This document shows positions 37,205-48,399 of a stretch of DNA of 64,000 nt, piece after piece; within the stretch, counting starts at the first letter, position 1, and each line of letters begins with the position of its first letter. The stretch comes from Asterias amurensis. Taxonomy: Eukaryota; Echinodermata; Asteroidea; Forcipulatida; Asteriidae. The translations under genes and the position numbers were made by a program. Location: the NCBI RefSeq assembly GCF_032118995.1, contig NC_092665.1:14280012-14344011 (forward strand), in the 5' to 3' direction. The notes under the pieces were generated by a model, which was given only the letters and a program-made list of their open reading frames with translations, searched no databases and was not told the origin of the DNA.

Positions 37205-40200
37205 CTGTAAAAGAAATAAAGCCAATGAACACTGTGTGGTGTAGCGCCCTCTTGTGGTTACATACAGATATGCACTGGATGACCTTTGACACTCATAATG
37301 GCAGCTAGACAGTACACACCAGTCTGTTGACTGAAGAGTTGCCTCAATAAATACAGTACAAAGACTCCATCAATAGTATTACTATGGTCATTACACAAGT
37401 TAAGGATAAAACAACATTGTGACAGTTTGGTAATGACTCTAAAAACAAATACTAGAAATTGAGAGTTTGTGTACAAACTCAGGGTGTTCGGGTGAATGGT
37501 CAAATGAGGTCACGTTGTGTACAACATTTGTAGAACATTACAAGAGGTTTCATGTAGTGAAAGAATCTTGTACGTAGCGTTTGTGGTTCTCAAGATATGA
37601 ATTTTTCAATTGTTTACCGTTTATTTAACGTAATGACGTCATCGATGACGTCATCATTCCACAAAAGTTGCGGGTTCATCTACTCATGAAGGTTCATGTT
37701 TATGATAAGTTTCAAGTTCATAGTAGTTTAACATTTTGTTCAAAATCGCACGAAGAAAGATGAGGCGAATCCCAGCGTAGTGGAATTTGAATTACGCGCG
37801 CCTTCAACGGAGTCTGCATGTGTATACACAACCCGTAATGCCCACAGCCACGCAGTGCTGTTTTGTCATAGAGCATGGATACAATGTAGGCCTACATGAA
37901 CTACACGCACACACACCCACACACCCACAATACAATAGTAGCATTCACATACATGAATGGCGATACTATCTGGTTTCTACGCGTAATGAATGGAGGTCAA
38001 CACAAACGCGCGCTTTTACGACCAGAAGGCAAAATTCAACTGGCATTATGCTTGTGCAAAAGTTTGAGCAGGATAACTGATCTTCAAACTGATATTCAAA
38101 TTTTGCGAATATGATATATAGTTCTTGAGATATGAACTTTTGAAATTTTGAACTTCCGATTTCAACCGGAAGTAAAAGTCACATGAGGTCACGTTGTGCA
38201 CGACTTTTGTAGCTAATTACAAGACCTTTTATATGCACCAAATATCTTGTGTGTGGCATTTGTAGTTCTCAAGATATGAACTCTCCAATTTTTAGCGTTT
38301 TTTTGAACGTAATGACGTCATCAATGACGTCATCATTCCAAAAATGTTGCTGTTTCGTCTACTCATTAAGATCAATATATATGGTAAGTTTCAGGTTCAT
38401 ACAAGCTTTAGTTTTTGCGAAAATCGCGCGAGAACGTTCGAGGAGAAGAACACGCAGAAAAAAAAAACAAAAAAAAAAAAACAGAACAATAACAATAGTT
38501 GTTCGGCTGGTGGCCGAACACCTAATTAGCATAAAAACTTCCCTGGTTATAGGCAAACGGAGAGATGTTGATAGTATATAAAAAATTGTGAGAAACAACT
38601 TCCTCTGAAGTAACGTAGTTTTTGACAAAGAAGTAATTTCTCCCTAAAATAATCTAAATCTGAGAAGACTTCAGGCCTGAATTATGACGGTTGAATAAAA
38701 TCCCATCCTCAAAAAAAAAAAAATTTTGAAATTTGCATAGGCGTTGCCTGGAGAAAATTAAAACAGTTCTGTCACACACATTTCAAGATTTTATTGTTTA
38801 TAATAAAAACATTCAAACTCTCAGATTTCACAAGTGGTGTATAGAGCTGTGTATTGAGAGCACACTAATTGAGAGAGAGTTGCAACATGGAGGTCGTGTT
38901 CGTTGCTGGACGTCATTTTCAGTCCACTGTGCAGTACAGTGGGCAGACTAGTCTGGCAACCCGTGTTCGCCCTTTTTGGGCGCACAAAATGGCTTCTAAT
39001 CACGTAATCACAAGTTTTTGCAACTCTCTCGATATACGATTCTGGTGGTGTAACATGAATAGCGCCCTCACCTGGCCCCGATCTTCTCTTTCTCAATGTC
39101 GAGGTAGTGTGCCATCTTCTCGTACTCCTGCTGAGGTGTGTTGACGAAATACTTTGTGATGAAACGGGTGATCGGATGCTGTACAGGAATGCAGTGACGA
39201 AACATAACGTTTTTTAATTTTTTATTTTTTTTATTTAATAATCCACAAGTTATTAAGAGATAATAAAAAACAGTAAAAACAATAGACAAGTAATTAATAA
39301 TAATAAAAAAAAAAAGTGATTCTTGAGAAGGTGGGTTTGCATAAAATGATGCTATTTATTATTAGGGATAAGGAATCTAAATCGTTGTCAAAAGCCAACA
39401 CACAGTGAAAGTACTGCATTCTGAAAATTCATAAAAGGTTTCCACGTACCTTGTGATACTCAAATTCTTTTGGGGTGTAACCTTCCGGAATCTCTGCTAG
39501 CTGGGCTGGACCTACGATCATTAAATTCATCAAATTAATATTCCTCTCAAAAAATAAAATTAATACCTAAAACACAATGGACATATTTTTCATACTCTGG
39601 CCTTGCTCACATCACGTTGTGTTTGTGCATGGCCCAAAATTTAAACAATTTTCTGATTCGCAAAAACGATCCGGATACCAGTCACAGATTATACTTGTGA
39701 CATGTTTTGTTAGGTGGTGGTAACCTTATTCTGCTAAGCATTATTTTGTTGTGCTTAGAAAATTATTAGAAGAAAACAAACTTCCAAACTTCCGGTAGAG
39801 AGCACTGGAGCTGTTTAGAGCATATTATAATAAGTGTTTGAAATTACCCCCTCTGAATTAATGTAGTTTTAGAGAAAGAGGTTTTTTTCCAACCAAACAT
39901 TTGAATCTAAGAATGGCTTCGGAGACAAGCAGCACACAATTCTATGCAACGAGGGCGATTTTTCTTTCATTGTTATCTTGCAAATTCAATGACCAATTGA
40001 GCCCACATTTTCACAGGATTGTTATTTTATGCATATTTTGGGATACACCAAGTGTCAAGTGAGGATTCTGGTCTCTGACAATTACCAAGAGTATACCCTG
40101 CCTTTAAGCAGCTCTATGTAATCATGACCCCCGTCAGAAATCTTACCAACAAAGACGTTGATACATGTGATACCGATGACACAAGGAACTCCCGTCAGCA

Positions 40201-43200
40201 AGAAGTAATATCTCTAAGGAGAGAAACAAGACTTTAAAAAATCAACCAATCAACAATTTTATCCATGTCCACAGAAAAGGACATTACACACATCAAGCCA
40301 AATAAAAAAAACAAGTTTAGCGTCAAGCCTTTTTGAAAAAAGGAAGGATTTTTTTTTTTAAATGGCCAGCCAACACACTTTTAAAGACAAAGGTGGGTTT
40401 TATTACAATTTGTCTGAGATCGTTAAAATGTATCCTTTTATTTCCTTCAGAAAAAAAGAGGCGGCCTCTAAAAAGGAAGCGGGCGGGCACACTTAACTTT
40501 TTGTTTTTGAGTTAGGGCCTAATATCTTTTTTTCTTCTCATTTCAGTTCTGGTATTGTACTCAAATTGTTGGTCCAGTAAACGTTTTTAGAAACAAGCCC
40601 CTGCAGTCTTTTGAATACTCCTAAAATTCGAGCCCTGGGGAGAATTAAGGGTTATGATTGCCTCAACTGTACAACAAGAAAGTAAATAAGTAACAGCAAG
40701 TGAATGACCTTAAAGGCAGTGGACACTATTGGTAATTACTCAAAATAGTTATCATAAAACCTTTCTTGATTACGAGTAATGGGGAGAGGTTGATAGTATA
40801 AACCCTTGTGAGAAACGGCTCCGTCTGAAGTGAAGTAGTTTTCGAGAAAGAAGTAATTTTCCACAAATTTGATTTCGAGACCTCAGATTTAGAATTTGAG
40901 GTCTCGAAATCAAGCATCTGAAAGCACACAACTAAGTGTGACAAGGGTGTTTTTTTCTTTCATTAATATCTTGCAACTTCGACGACCAATTGAGCTCAAA
41001 TTTTCACAGGTTTGTTATTTTATGCATTGTTGAGATACACCAACTGAGAAGACAGGTCTTTGACAATTACCAATAGTGTCCAGTGTCTTTAACCAGACTT
41101 ACCGCTGCCCTTAAAAATCTCAAGTCTCCATAACGGGTTGGCTTAACAAAAAACTTCCTAGCTTTGCCGCCTGCCATTCCACGCTGAATCACTAGAAAGA
41201 ATGAATCAATGAGGTTTTAGCATTGTACATGTATAACAAGTGTCACTGAATAATTGTATTTAAGATACTTGCAAATTAATTAGATTTTTTTACACTATGT
41301 ATTAGGCCTTCTACTAGCGCTAATGTTTTTATCTTTAAAAAGAAAAAATTAAGCCTTTATACAATTAGAATTACACTAAAATAATAAAATAAGTGTTTTT
41401 CTACACTGTACAGTCTGTATTGTCTGAAATTTGACAGTAATTTTAGCAGTACATGTATATGTTAACCATAATGTCTCAAATTCAACAGTAATTTTAGTGG
41501 TATAAAGTTATGCAAAATTGGGTTACCCATTTCATACAAAAACCACTTAAAAAATCAATTCAATTCAACTCAACATCTACACCTATGATAATACTTGTCA
41601 AAGCCTTTTCAGCATCTAAAGGTGAGAAGACAATGAAGAAGTTTTTAGTTTTAGAAGTGGGAGGAAAACCCCAGAGAATTGTTCCAGGGAAAACCTACAA
41701 AGTCAAGTAGTGACTGAACAACCCAATCAGTGCCCCTGGTAGGATTTGAACCGGGGGTCCCCAGAGGTGGAAGGCGAGGCAAGCCACCACCACTGGCACT
41801 GCGCCAACCTGACTTCCCACATTAACATTTCCACATAGCAAAATGTATAAAAGGATAATAGATAGGTCATTTGATCAAAGATGTTTAAAGAAATTCTACT
41901 AAATAACTATTTTATTACACACAATGAAACAAAGGCAAATATGAAAGCATTTTGTTATAAAGACAAGATACTGCTGGACTTTCTAGGATGGTTCAGACAG
42001 GCAGCATTATGATTACAGGGGACAGAGCAGGACAAACAAACAGAGGAGGCGTGGATATAGTTGCGATAATGTAACCCTCCTCTCGACGGAGGAGGGTTGC
42101 GTTATCGCAACTAGCAGCATACCATGATTACAGGGGACCGAACAGGACAAACCAATAAAGGAGGCACGGTAGACCCAGAAACTGGGGCGCTGTACTCAAA
42201 ATGTTGTCATTAACGAGCTAGTACGACTGATAATTTCACAAAAAAACAGCGCCCGCCCGTCCCAAGTTACTGGGTCTGGAGGCGCGGATATAGCTTCAAA
42301 GTGTAACTGCATTCTATAGTTGTAGCAATGTACCCTGCATGTCATGCCTGTATAGAGGTCAAGGATAAAAAGAGAAGAAACTACTCTCTCTACTCCTCCT
42401 CTAGCGTGCGCTAGATGATAGAGACGAATATATTCATATTTGAAATGTTTCCGTATGGCGCCACCACTTTTTCATTCGATATGAAATAATATAGTATCTA
42501 ATTTACCTCAATAAGATATCCCTTTTTGTTAGAATGAGTGAAAAAGTGGTGGCGCCCATATGGAAAGTTATCCTTATTTATATCGTAGGAGGTCCTGTTT
42601 TCGAGGTGTCCTTAATATCGTGGCAAATCTTTTACCTCTCTGTGCGTGATGTAAACAGTCCCAAGATAAAAATTGTGTGGTTTTATTCGCCAAGCAAAGA
42701 GTCTCCTCTTCTTTGACCAAAGCTTAGAAACACGTAAGGCTCCACTGGTCATTTGCACTTGTAAATGGAAAAAGTTTGGTATTTTAGGCATTTCTACAAG
42801 GTACACAAATATGTCATAATGTTGAGGCCATATAAAAATATTTGCCCACCGAAAAAGTTTCATCAAACGCTATTTCAATTCACAATTCATGATGATCAAA
42901 ATCATGTGACTGAATGTTTTGCTGAGCATTCTTGAAAAAAAATACCGAGGCTTAAAGAAGCCTGTGCCTTATATCATTTTCTAATATTTTTGGAGATTTT
43001 TATTTTGTAACCCTCGTATCAATACTATTATTTATATTAAAATTTAAACATCAGCTTGTTGATTCAATTATCACTGTTTATTTATACGCTTTATTATAAA
43101 TATTAAGAAAAAAATAGAACAAAAATAAATAGAAATCAGATTTTGAAGCCAGTAATTATTCACACTTTTTATATTTTTTTTATTTTTTTTTATTTTGTGC

Positions 43201-44026
43201 AAGTTACCATGGTAATTTTAAAAATTTAATAAAAAAATATTTTGATAAAAATGAAGGCAACTGCTGGCTATACAGTCATACACAGAGTCTCAAAGAACAC
43301 TTGTAGTCACTGCAGATGTTTCTTCCATGTATGGCTTCACCGGGAAACCATACTTTCTCGTTTGCCGTGAAAACAGGAAAAACTCAAAACAAATGGGGCC
43401 AGTTGAAGTCATCCAAGATCGGTGTGTGGTGTGAACATTTCAATGTCCATCAAGTTTTAATACATGTTTGCATACTTCGTATTAACAAATGAAGATAATT
43501 AGGGCATCGGTTGATATATGGCATCATTATTTTTTCCCAATTCAAAGAAAAAGGCATAATAGCGTGATAACTGGTAAGCAGAGGATATAGTTTAAAAGTT
43601 TTTTAGAATTTAGAGTTCTTAAAGAAATAAAAACAAGTAAAAACCAACCTCATCCCCATTATAAATAAAATGATTGACAAACATGAGGTTGGGCTATTAA
43701 AACAAAAGGTAAACATACTATTATCATTGACTGTTCATGCTTGCCCTGAATAACAAACAAGTATTATCACTTAATCATAAAATAATGGGTTTTAAAATAG
43801 CCCCATTTATTGAAAACAAATGAACTGTCCGGAAATTGGGCTCAATGCTTCACGGACCAACTGTCGTTTTTAAATGGAATTCAAGCAGCTTTATTTGATT
43901 ATGGTAAAATGTATTACCTTTAAATGTACTCGGTTCAGAGTTAACCAACAGAGTGTTCAACAGCTGAGGCCCTTTCAGTCGCAAAAGGCCAAAATGCCGC
44001 GACAAAACTTGGCCGAGGGCAGCCAT
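37090..44026 (-). CDS. NDUFB5: NDUFB5 (complex I SGDH subunit), complete six-exon CDS
   Basis: NDUFB5 is a single-pass accessory subunit of mitochondrial complex I in the inner-membrane arm. Exons 44026-43918, 41191-41103, 40213-40147, 39511-39450, 39178-39072 and 37204-37090 join in frame to 182 residues (human 189). Residues 1 to ~45 are basic and lack acidic runs, as in a mitochondrial presequence. FFVKPTRYGDLRFLRAARYY (human [20 protein letters not shown]) leads into one membrane segment at about 67-88. Next come [20 protein letters not shown] (human [20 protein letters not shown]) and the C-terminal RGDGHWYYY (human RGDGPWYYY). The start has A at -3 and G at +4. A candidate AATAAA lies at 36880-36875. 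The segment 59 bp upstream of the ATG is a palindromic MITE. Confidence 0.95.
37507..38440. repeat. Pair of ~250-bp direct repeats with double TGACGTCA sites in NDUFB5 intron 5
   Basis: 37507-37770 and 38190-38440 share ggtcacgttgtg, ttctcaagatatgaa, aacgtaatgacgtcatc and catctactcat-type blocks. Each has two TGACGTCA palindromes 4 bp apart. A hairpin tgttcggc/gccgaaca follows at 38498-38520. Confidence 0.75.
39072..39178 (-). CDS. NDUFB5: NDUFB5 exon 5 (HPITRFITKYFVNTPQQEYE...)
   Basis: Acceptor TTCCTGTACAG, donor CCAG|GTGAGG. It matches human [20 protein letters not shown] in layout. Ends in phase 2. Confidence 0.94.
39450..39511 (-). CDS. NDUFB5: NDUFB5 exon 4 ([20 protein letters not shown])
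   Basis: Acceptor GATCGTAG, donor AAG|GTACGT. The LAEIPEGY core is shared with human. Confidence 0.95.
39846..40103. mobile_element. Family B MITE, truncated, between NDUFB5 exons 3 and 4
   Basis: Family B interior from ccccctctgaattaatgtag to the right end followed by TTAA; the left end is missing. Another fragment lies at 38535-38665. Confidence 0.6.
40147..40213 (-). CDS. NDUFB5: NDUFB5 exon 3 (transmembrane segment)
   Basis: RYYFLLTGVPCVIGITCINV is the hydrophobic helix, aligned with human [20 protein letters not shown]. Donor GTAAGA; ends in phase 1. Confidence 0.94.
40714..41088. mobile_element. TTAA-flanked MITE family B in NDUFB5 intron 2
   Basis: TTAA at 40710-40713 and 41089-41092. 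Its edge is 10 nt from the exon 2 5' splice site (41102). Confidence 0.88.
41103..41191 (-). CDS. NDUFB5: NDUFB5 exon 2 (FFVKPTRYGDLRFLRAA)
   Basis: Acceptor CATTCTTTCTAG, donor GCG|GTAAGT. A TTAA-flanked MITE starts 10 nt into the following intron. Confidence 0.92.
41606..41818 (-). repeat. tRNA-derived SINE, second family, near full length, upstream of NDUFB5 exon 2 (intron 1)
   Basis: Minus-strand head TTGGCGCAGTGCCAGTGG, box B GGTTCAAATCC, body ending CTTCATTGTCTTCTC. Confidence 0.8.
42057..42113. repeat. 57-bp foldback hairpin between two direct repeats
   Basis: tagttgcgataatgtaaccc pairs with gggttgcgttatcgcaacta around a TCGAC loop. The flanks gcagcat..atgattacagg recur on both sides (about 42001-42056 and 42114-42168). 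Confidence 0.75.
42170..42277. mobile_element. Foldback MITE family E (AGACCCAGTAACTGGGGCGC ends)
   Basis: agacccagaaactggggcgc at the left and an inverted ccaagttactgggtct at the right. Confidence 0.75.
42446..42571. mobile_element. Foldback MITE family F
   Basis: ccgtatggcgccaccacttt at the left and aaagtggtggcgcccatatg at the right are inverted partners. Confidence 0.78.
43918..44026 (-). CDS. NDUFB5: NDUFB5 exon 1 (presequence, residues 1-36)
   Basis: MAALGQVLSRHFGLLRLKGP and on to EPSTFK, then donor AAAG|GTAATA in phase 1. Not conserved in sequence with human, as expected for a targeting peptide. It is assigned by phase, the ATG context and its Arg/Lys/Leu-rich composition. Confidence 0.82.
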
Positions 44027-44088
44027 CTTGTCTTCCAAAGTTCCTTCAATAAAACGAGCAAGCGACAGAGGGCGCCCTGCGTCATTAA

Positions 44089-44493
44089 AGGAACACGTTG
44101 CCTTGGATCGGACGAGTTGGTCAAAACAAAAGCGTTTGTAACCGTTTTTTATAAAATGCATATGGTTGGAAAGATGTTTTAAAAGTAGAATACAATGATC
44201 CACACAAGTTTGCCTCCAAATTGCGTGGTTTTCCTTCTACTGTGCGAACTAACATGGTCGGCCATTTATGGGAGCTGTCCTTACTCTATGATGGGAGTCA
44301 AAATTTTGACCCCCATAAATGGCCGACGTGTTAGTCGACAAGGTAAAAGGAAAACCACGCAATTTCGAGGCATGTTTGTGTGGATCATTGTATTCTACTT
44401 TTACAACATCTTTCTACCCATATGCATTTTATAAAAAACGGTTACAAACGCTTTTCAAAGACCAACTCGACCGATCCAAGGCAACGTGTTCCT
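44089..44493. mobile_element. TTAA-flanked palindromic MITE family C, just upstream of NDUFB5
   Basis: TTAA at 44085-44088 and 44494-44497. It is a 405-bp foldback whose near edge is about 60 bp from the NDUFB5 ATG. Confidence 0.9.
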
Positions 44494-44497
44494 TTAA

Positions 44498-46508
44498 CGG
44501 GAGCACTTTTTTTTCTCTTTTTTTTTTAGGGGGTGGGGGGGGGGGGGGTGGGGGGGCGAATTGGTTGCAAATAAGTCAACGATGATATAGGATGCACCTA
44601 GTTAATTTGGCCTACTTAAAAACCTAGGCTATTGAACTTTGAGGGACCATGGAGGTAGAATTAGCTAATTCTACTCCATGAAGGGACAGAGAGTATTTAG
44701 AAAATAAATCTTGTTGTCTATGGTGGTGAATTTGTCTGCTCATCATGACTATGAGAGTGGGGCTCCTGATGAAGTTTGTTGATCAAGAGTGGTATTTAAA
44801 GTGTGGAAAAAGAAACATTATTTTCATCCTTTTAATCACTACAGATGTGAAATTGCAAAATTACTAATTCTACCCCCATGCTAGCACTAAGCAGACGAAA
44901 TAAACTATGATAATTATACCACCCTTCCAATGTATTGCTTTTGTGTGAGTGTAAACAATAGCCCCAAACAAAAGGGTGGTAACACTAACTTAAAGAAATG
45001 AAAGACACTGTTCAGACCCCAAATTCATAATTTTAAAATCATTCTTTTTAATAAAATATATTCCAGTGTGATACATTTTTGTTTAAACTCCATGATTTTA
45101 AACACATACAAATATTTTGTCCAATCCTGGTTTATCGGACAAAGGCGAAACCTTTTTTTTTTGACCTGCAGCCCAGTGTTAATTCCAAGCGTTGAGTTGT
45201 CCTTAAATTTGTCTTTAAATTATGAGAAAGACTGTTCTACGGACGAAACCTAGACCATTAACTATTTTTTAGTATATGAATATTTCCCATTTATATGTTT
45301 TTGAGGGGTTATAAACAGTCTACAACAGATACTTTTATTTTTTTTTTGACTAAAAAAACAAATTAAATTTGTTATTTCAAGGTAAATACAGTGTTTGGGA
45401 TTTAATCAATTGCAGAGATGCCAACATTGAACTTTAAAAAAGAGTAGCATCTCCCAACAGTTAAGGGCGAGCGTGGCTTGGGCTCCCTAAACCGATCTTT
45501 CTATTACTCTCTACACTGCGTATTAGCTCATTTTCAGGCATTGTCGTGAAATAACAATTACCTCTGTATGCACCACCAGAACAGCTACAAATGTTTATAA
45601 TGGCCAGTGAAACAAAAAACTGGAAAAAAAAAAAAATCCCTCATCTTCTGACTTTGTTTTATAAAAAAAAAACATAACAAAGGGTGGCCTTACTTAAATG
45701 TTTTTGTTTTAATGGTCAGAAATGCAACAACAAGCTATTGGGAGAGAGAAAAAAAAAACGTGTCCGGGTTTTGGGCAAAAAATACGTGTCCGGATTTTGG
45801 GCATTGTCTGGACATCGGCGCTGCAATTACTAGTAAGAAAACATGGAAACTATCTAGCTTAGATCTCACAGGCCACTCAGTTGAAGGTATTTTTGTTCAG
45901 AAGGTCTCCTTTTGTGTCGCCATTATTTCTTACTTTTTGTGCCAAGCTTCGATGAAGTACATGTACAGACAGCGTGGGCACAACGTCAACGTCATTACGT
46001 CGAGACACGTATATTGTTCGAGTGAATTCGCCGCTATTATTCAACACTGCGTTCTAAAATTAAAAGTGTTTTTTTTCTGTTACAATTATTTGGATATTTT
46101 TCTTAATTTTTATTTCCACTTAATAGTTCATTCGTTGTTTGCATGTATCGTACGATTTAATAAAATTATATTGGGCGGCTTGTTTAGCGTGTTTTATTGA
46201 GTATTATCGCCCAAATCGTGTATGTTGGTATCTCTGCAATTGTCTGTCGATTTATTCAGTTGCCAGTGGGATTACTTTACATGTTAAAAATTTGTATAAC
46301 TTTTCGGACTCTGGCCAAAGAAATAAGTTTATTTCAAAAATACCACAACACAAGTTCTTTTTACAAAAGTTCCTGTTTACCTTTTTGCCAACTCACCAAA
46401 CCTATAGAAGGTCTACAATTAAAAAACATCATAAATTTGAATAAACTTCATTTGATAATTATAATATATTATTTCAGAACAGTGTCCCACTTTTACTCTT
46501 GATCTGTT
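44498..46508. other. Gap between NDUFB5 and the sulfotransferase-like gene
   Basis: AT-rich with a long G-run near 44530-44560 and a small duplication (cgtgtccgg.ttttgggca) at 45761-45802. An open frame at 45712-46200 shows no family features. The right end should include the 3' UTR of the sulfotransferase-like gene. Confidence 0.6.
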
Positions 46509-47402
46509 CTACTTCTGTAGAGTTAAACGTTGAGCGAACATTTTGTCATAATATGGCATGGAAGCATCAACGCAACGAAGAATGTCAGCAGTCAACGAGG
46601 AACGCTCGGGCAACGGACTCGGTTTCGTGAAACAGGTGCTCCCAAAGGCATTCTTGTAGTAGTCCCAAACGACTTGCCCCTGCAGAAAGGTTTTGCATAT
46701 TATCCACTTCTTGGATATTTCACCTCCATCTTCCCATTGTAGGTACTTATCTTGAAAGGGTAACCCCAACTTCTTAAAGAGCTCTGATAACATGCCTTGA
46801 GGATTACTAAGAAGGTCATCTGTGTCTACAATAATAGGCTCTGGATCGAGCGTCGTCTTCACATGATCCAGTAACTCACTCATCTCCTTGAAGGCAAAGC
46901 CAGTCGGGAAAAACACAGGGGGTGCCTCATCGAGTTTGAAGTCTTTACCTTCCACAAATGGGTAGATTTTCTTCCAAGACGGGAAAACTTTAAGAGGATG
47001 TCGCAGGAGGAACACATGATGGTAACCAACTGGGAGAGACGCGTAATTACCTTCAGGAGCGAAGCACATTTCCTTGCAGAAGATGAGCTTCTTACCGGCG
47101 TGTGGTTTTTCTAGCTGCTTCTTGACCCAACTGAAAGAACACTCGGATCTCTCAAATCCCTCGGTCACCGAGGTCACCACTGATGCTGCCTCGACAAATT
47201 CCCTCGCCATGGCCAGATTTTCAGGAAACATGGTGGAGTCGGGCCCGAACCAACGAGCACAGAGATAGGGCTCGAAATAGATCTGCGAGTCGTCGATGAA
47301 GCTCATGAACTTGGTGAACACGGTTGAGACTGATCGTGGTGTTCCCCACAACATCATTCGGACTTGGCCTCCTGCTGACTCGGTAGTTTGCTGATTCTCC
47401 AT
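46509..47402 (-). CDS. Sulfotransferase-like P-loop protein, 297 aa, one coding exon
   Basis: The protein looks like the sulfotransferase-fold P-loop family. LWGTPRSVST at 18-27 is the 5'-phosphosulfate (PAPS) binding loop type, and FLLRHPLKVFPSW at 131-143 resembles the 3'-phosphate binding RDP/RHP segment. PIIVDTDDLLSNPQGMLSEL at 189-208 matches the late part of the fold, where a Leu-rich helix precedes KLGLPF. No signal peptide or membrane segment was seen, so it is probably cytosolic. Substrate and true activity are unknown; similar domains occur in proteins annotated as branched-chain aminotransferase-like in plants. A minus-strand acceptor (CACTTTTGCAG) sits exactly before the ATG at 47402, so the gene probably has a 5' noncoding exon, with a donor GTAAGA just inside 48472. 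If that upstream exon were coding, the protein would be longer. Candidate AATAAA at 46256-46251. Confidence 0.85.
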   Translation of the reverse strand: MENQQTTESAGGQVRMMLWGTPRSVSTVFTKFMSFIDDSQIYFEPYLCARWFGPDSTMFPENLAMAREFVEAASVVTSVTEGFERSECSFSWVKKQLEKPHAGKKLIFCKEMCFAPEGNYASLPVGYHHVFLLRHPLKVFPSWKKIYPFVEGKDFKLDEAPPVFFPTGFAFKEMSELLDHVKTTLDPEPIIVDTDDLLSNPQGMLSELFKKLGLPFQDKYLQWEDGGEISKKWIICKTFLQGQVVWDYYKNAFGSTCFTKPSPLPERSSLTADILRCVDASMPYYDKMFAQRLTLQK

Positions 47403-47758
47403 CTGCAAAAGTGATATAACGTAGTACTGGTATTAGACAATAATATATAATATATGCATAAATGAGAGAACATGGTCACAGAGGATTTTTGCAAGGTGCA
47501 ATCTGGATTCAGTGGTCTATTTGGAGAAGCCATCTTGTGCCTCTTCAACAATGCAGGAATGAAATGCATTCATAACTAATATTTGTTTTAAAATTAAATC
47601 ACACATTTTCACATAGATCTTTGTAAATTGCAACTTTTTCAAAATAAAATAGACACGGGAAAAAAAACCTCTCAAAACACAACCGACTGTCGTACTGTTA
47701 AGGGAGAAAACTAGGAAAAACTACACTACTGTCCTGATCCTGTGTTTTAGAAGAGGGG

Positions 47759-47880
47759 ATAACTTTCCATATCAGGCCACCATTTTGTTCACTCATTTTT
47801 ACAAAAAGGAATATCTCGTGAGGTAACTTGGATAATATTTCATATCGAATGAAAAAGTGAAGGCGTGATACGGAACTTTT
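47759..47880. mobile_element. Foldback MITE family F, diverged
   Basis: ataactttccatatcaggcc and gaaaaagtgaaggcgtgata correspond to the ends of the 42446 copy; the interior caaaaaggaatatctcgtga matches its centre. A weaker third copy lies near 13075-13170. Confidence 0.7.
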
Positions 47881-47989
47881 TCCAATGTAATGTGCAGATA
47901 TATAGTTATAATGTAATGTCCTTCATTCAACAAAATGCCACCTCATCAATATTCTGAACTATATAATTGAGGTAGCCTAGGAAGACATT

Positions 47990-48113
47990 CCACCCAGTAA
48001 CTGGGGCGCTGTACTCCTTTTTTCGAAATTTTGACATTCTCTGTCGTACTAGCACAACAGAGAATGTCAAAATTTCAAAAAAAAGGAGTACAGCGCCCCA
48101 TTTACTGGGTCTA
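47990..48113. mobile_element. Foldback MITE family E
   Basis: cacccagtaactggggcgct inverted against agcgccccatttactgggtc; arms run on through aggagtac and tttgaaattttgacattctc. Confidence 0.82.
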
Positions 48114-48399
48114 CTAGCTAGGTAGTAGGCAAACAAACTGGACCCTACCTTAAGTTTAGGCTAAACTAAGCCCAGAGATATTTTGCTTAGCCGTACCAGC
48201 AGTGTATTATTGACCTTGCTCCATAGACCATTAATTTTTTGTGGTGTGGTGTACTTTTGGTTTGTGCCCGATGTTTCCAACTCCTTTACATACACTAACT
48301 ATAATATAAACTAACACTAACAGTGCATCCCATGAGATGGTGGGTTGAAAATTGCAAAGCCAAATGCAACAAATATTAATAACAAATCAATAACAAAAC

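Noticed and set aside
44036-44203. Upstream extension of the NDUFB5 first exon to an ATG at 44203
   Set aside because: The extra codons translate the palindromic MITE; the ATG at 44026 has better context and gives the expected presequence length.
45712-46200. 162-codon plus-strand open frame
   Set aside because: No recognisable domain, AT-rich hydrophobic tail, no splice or start support. It lies in the gap upstream (plus sense) of a minus-strand gene and overlaps that gene's probable 3' UTR.
47403-47408. Upstream start for the sulfotransferase-like protein adding two residues
   Set aside because: There is no ATG there, and the sequence is the AG of a likely splice acceptor; the ATG at 47402 is the first usable start.
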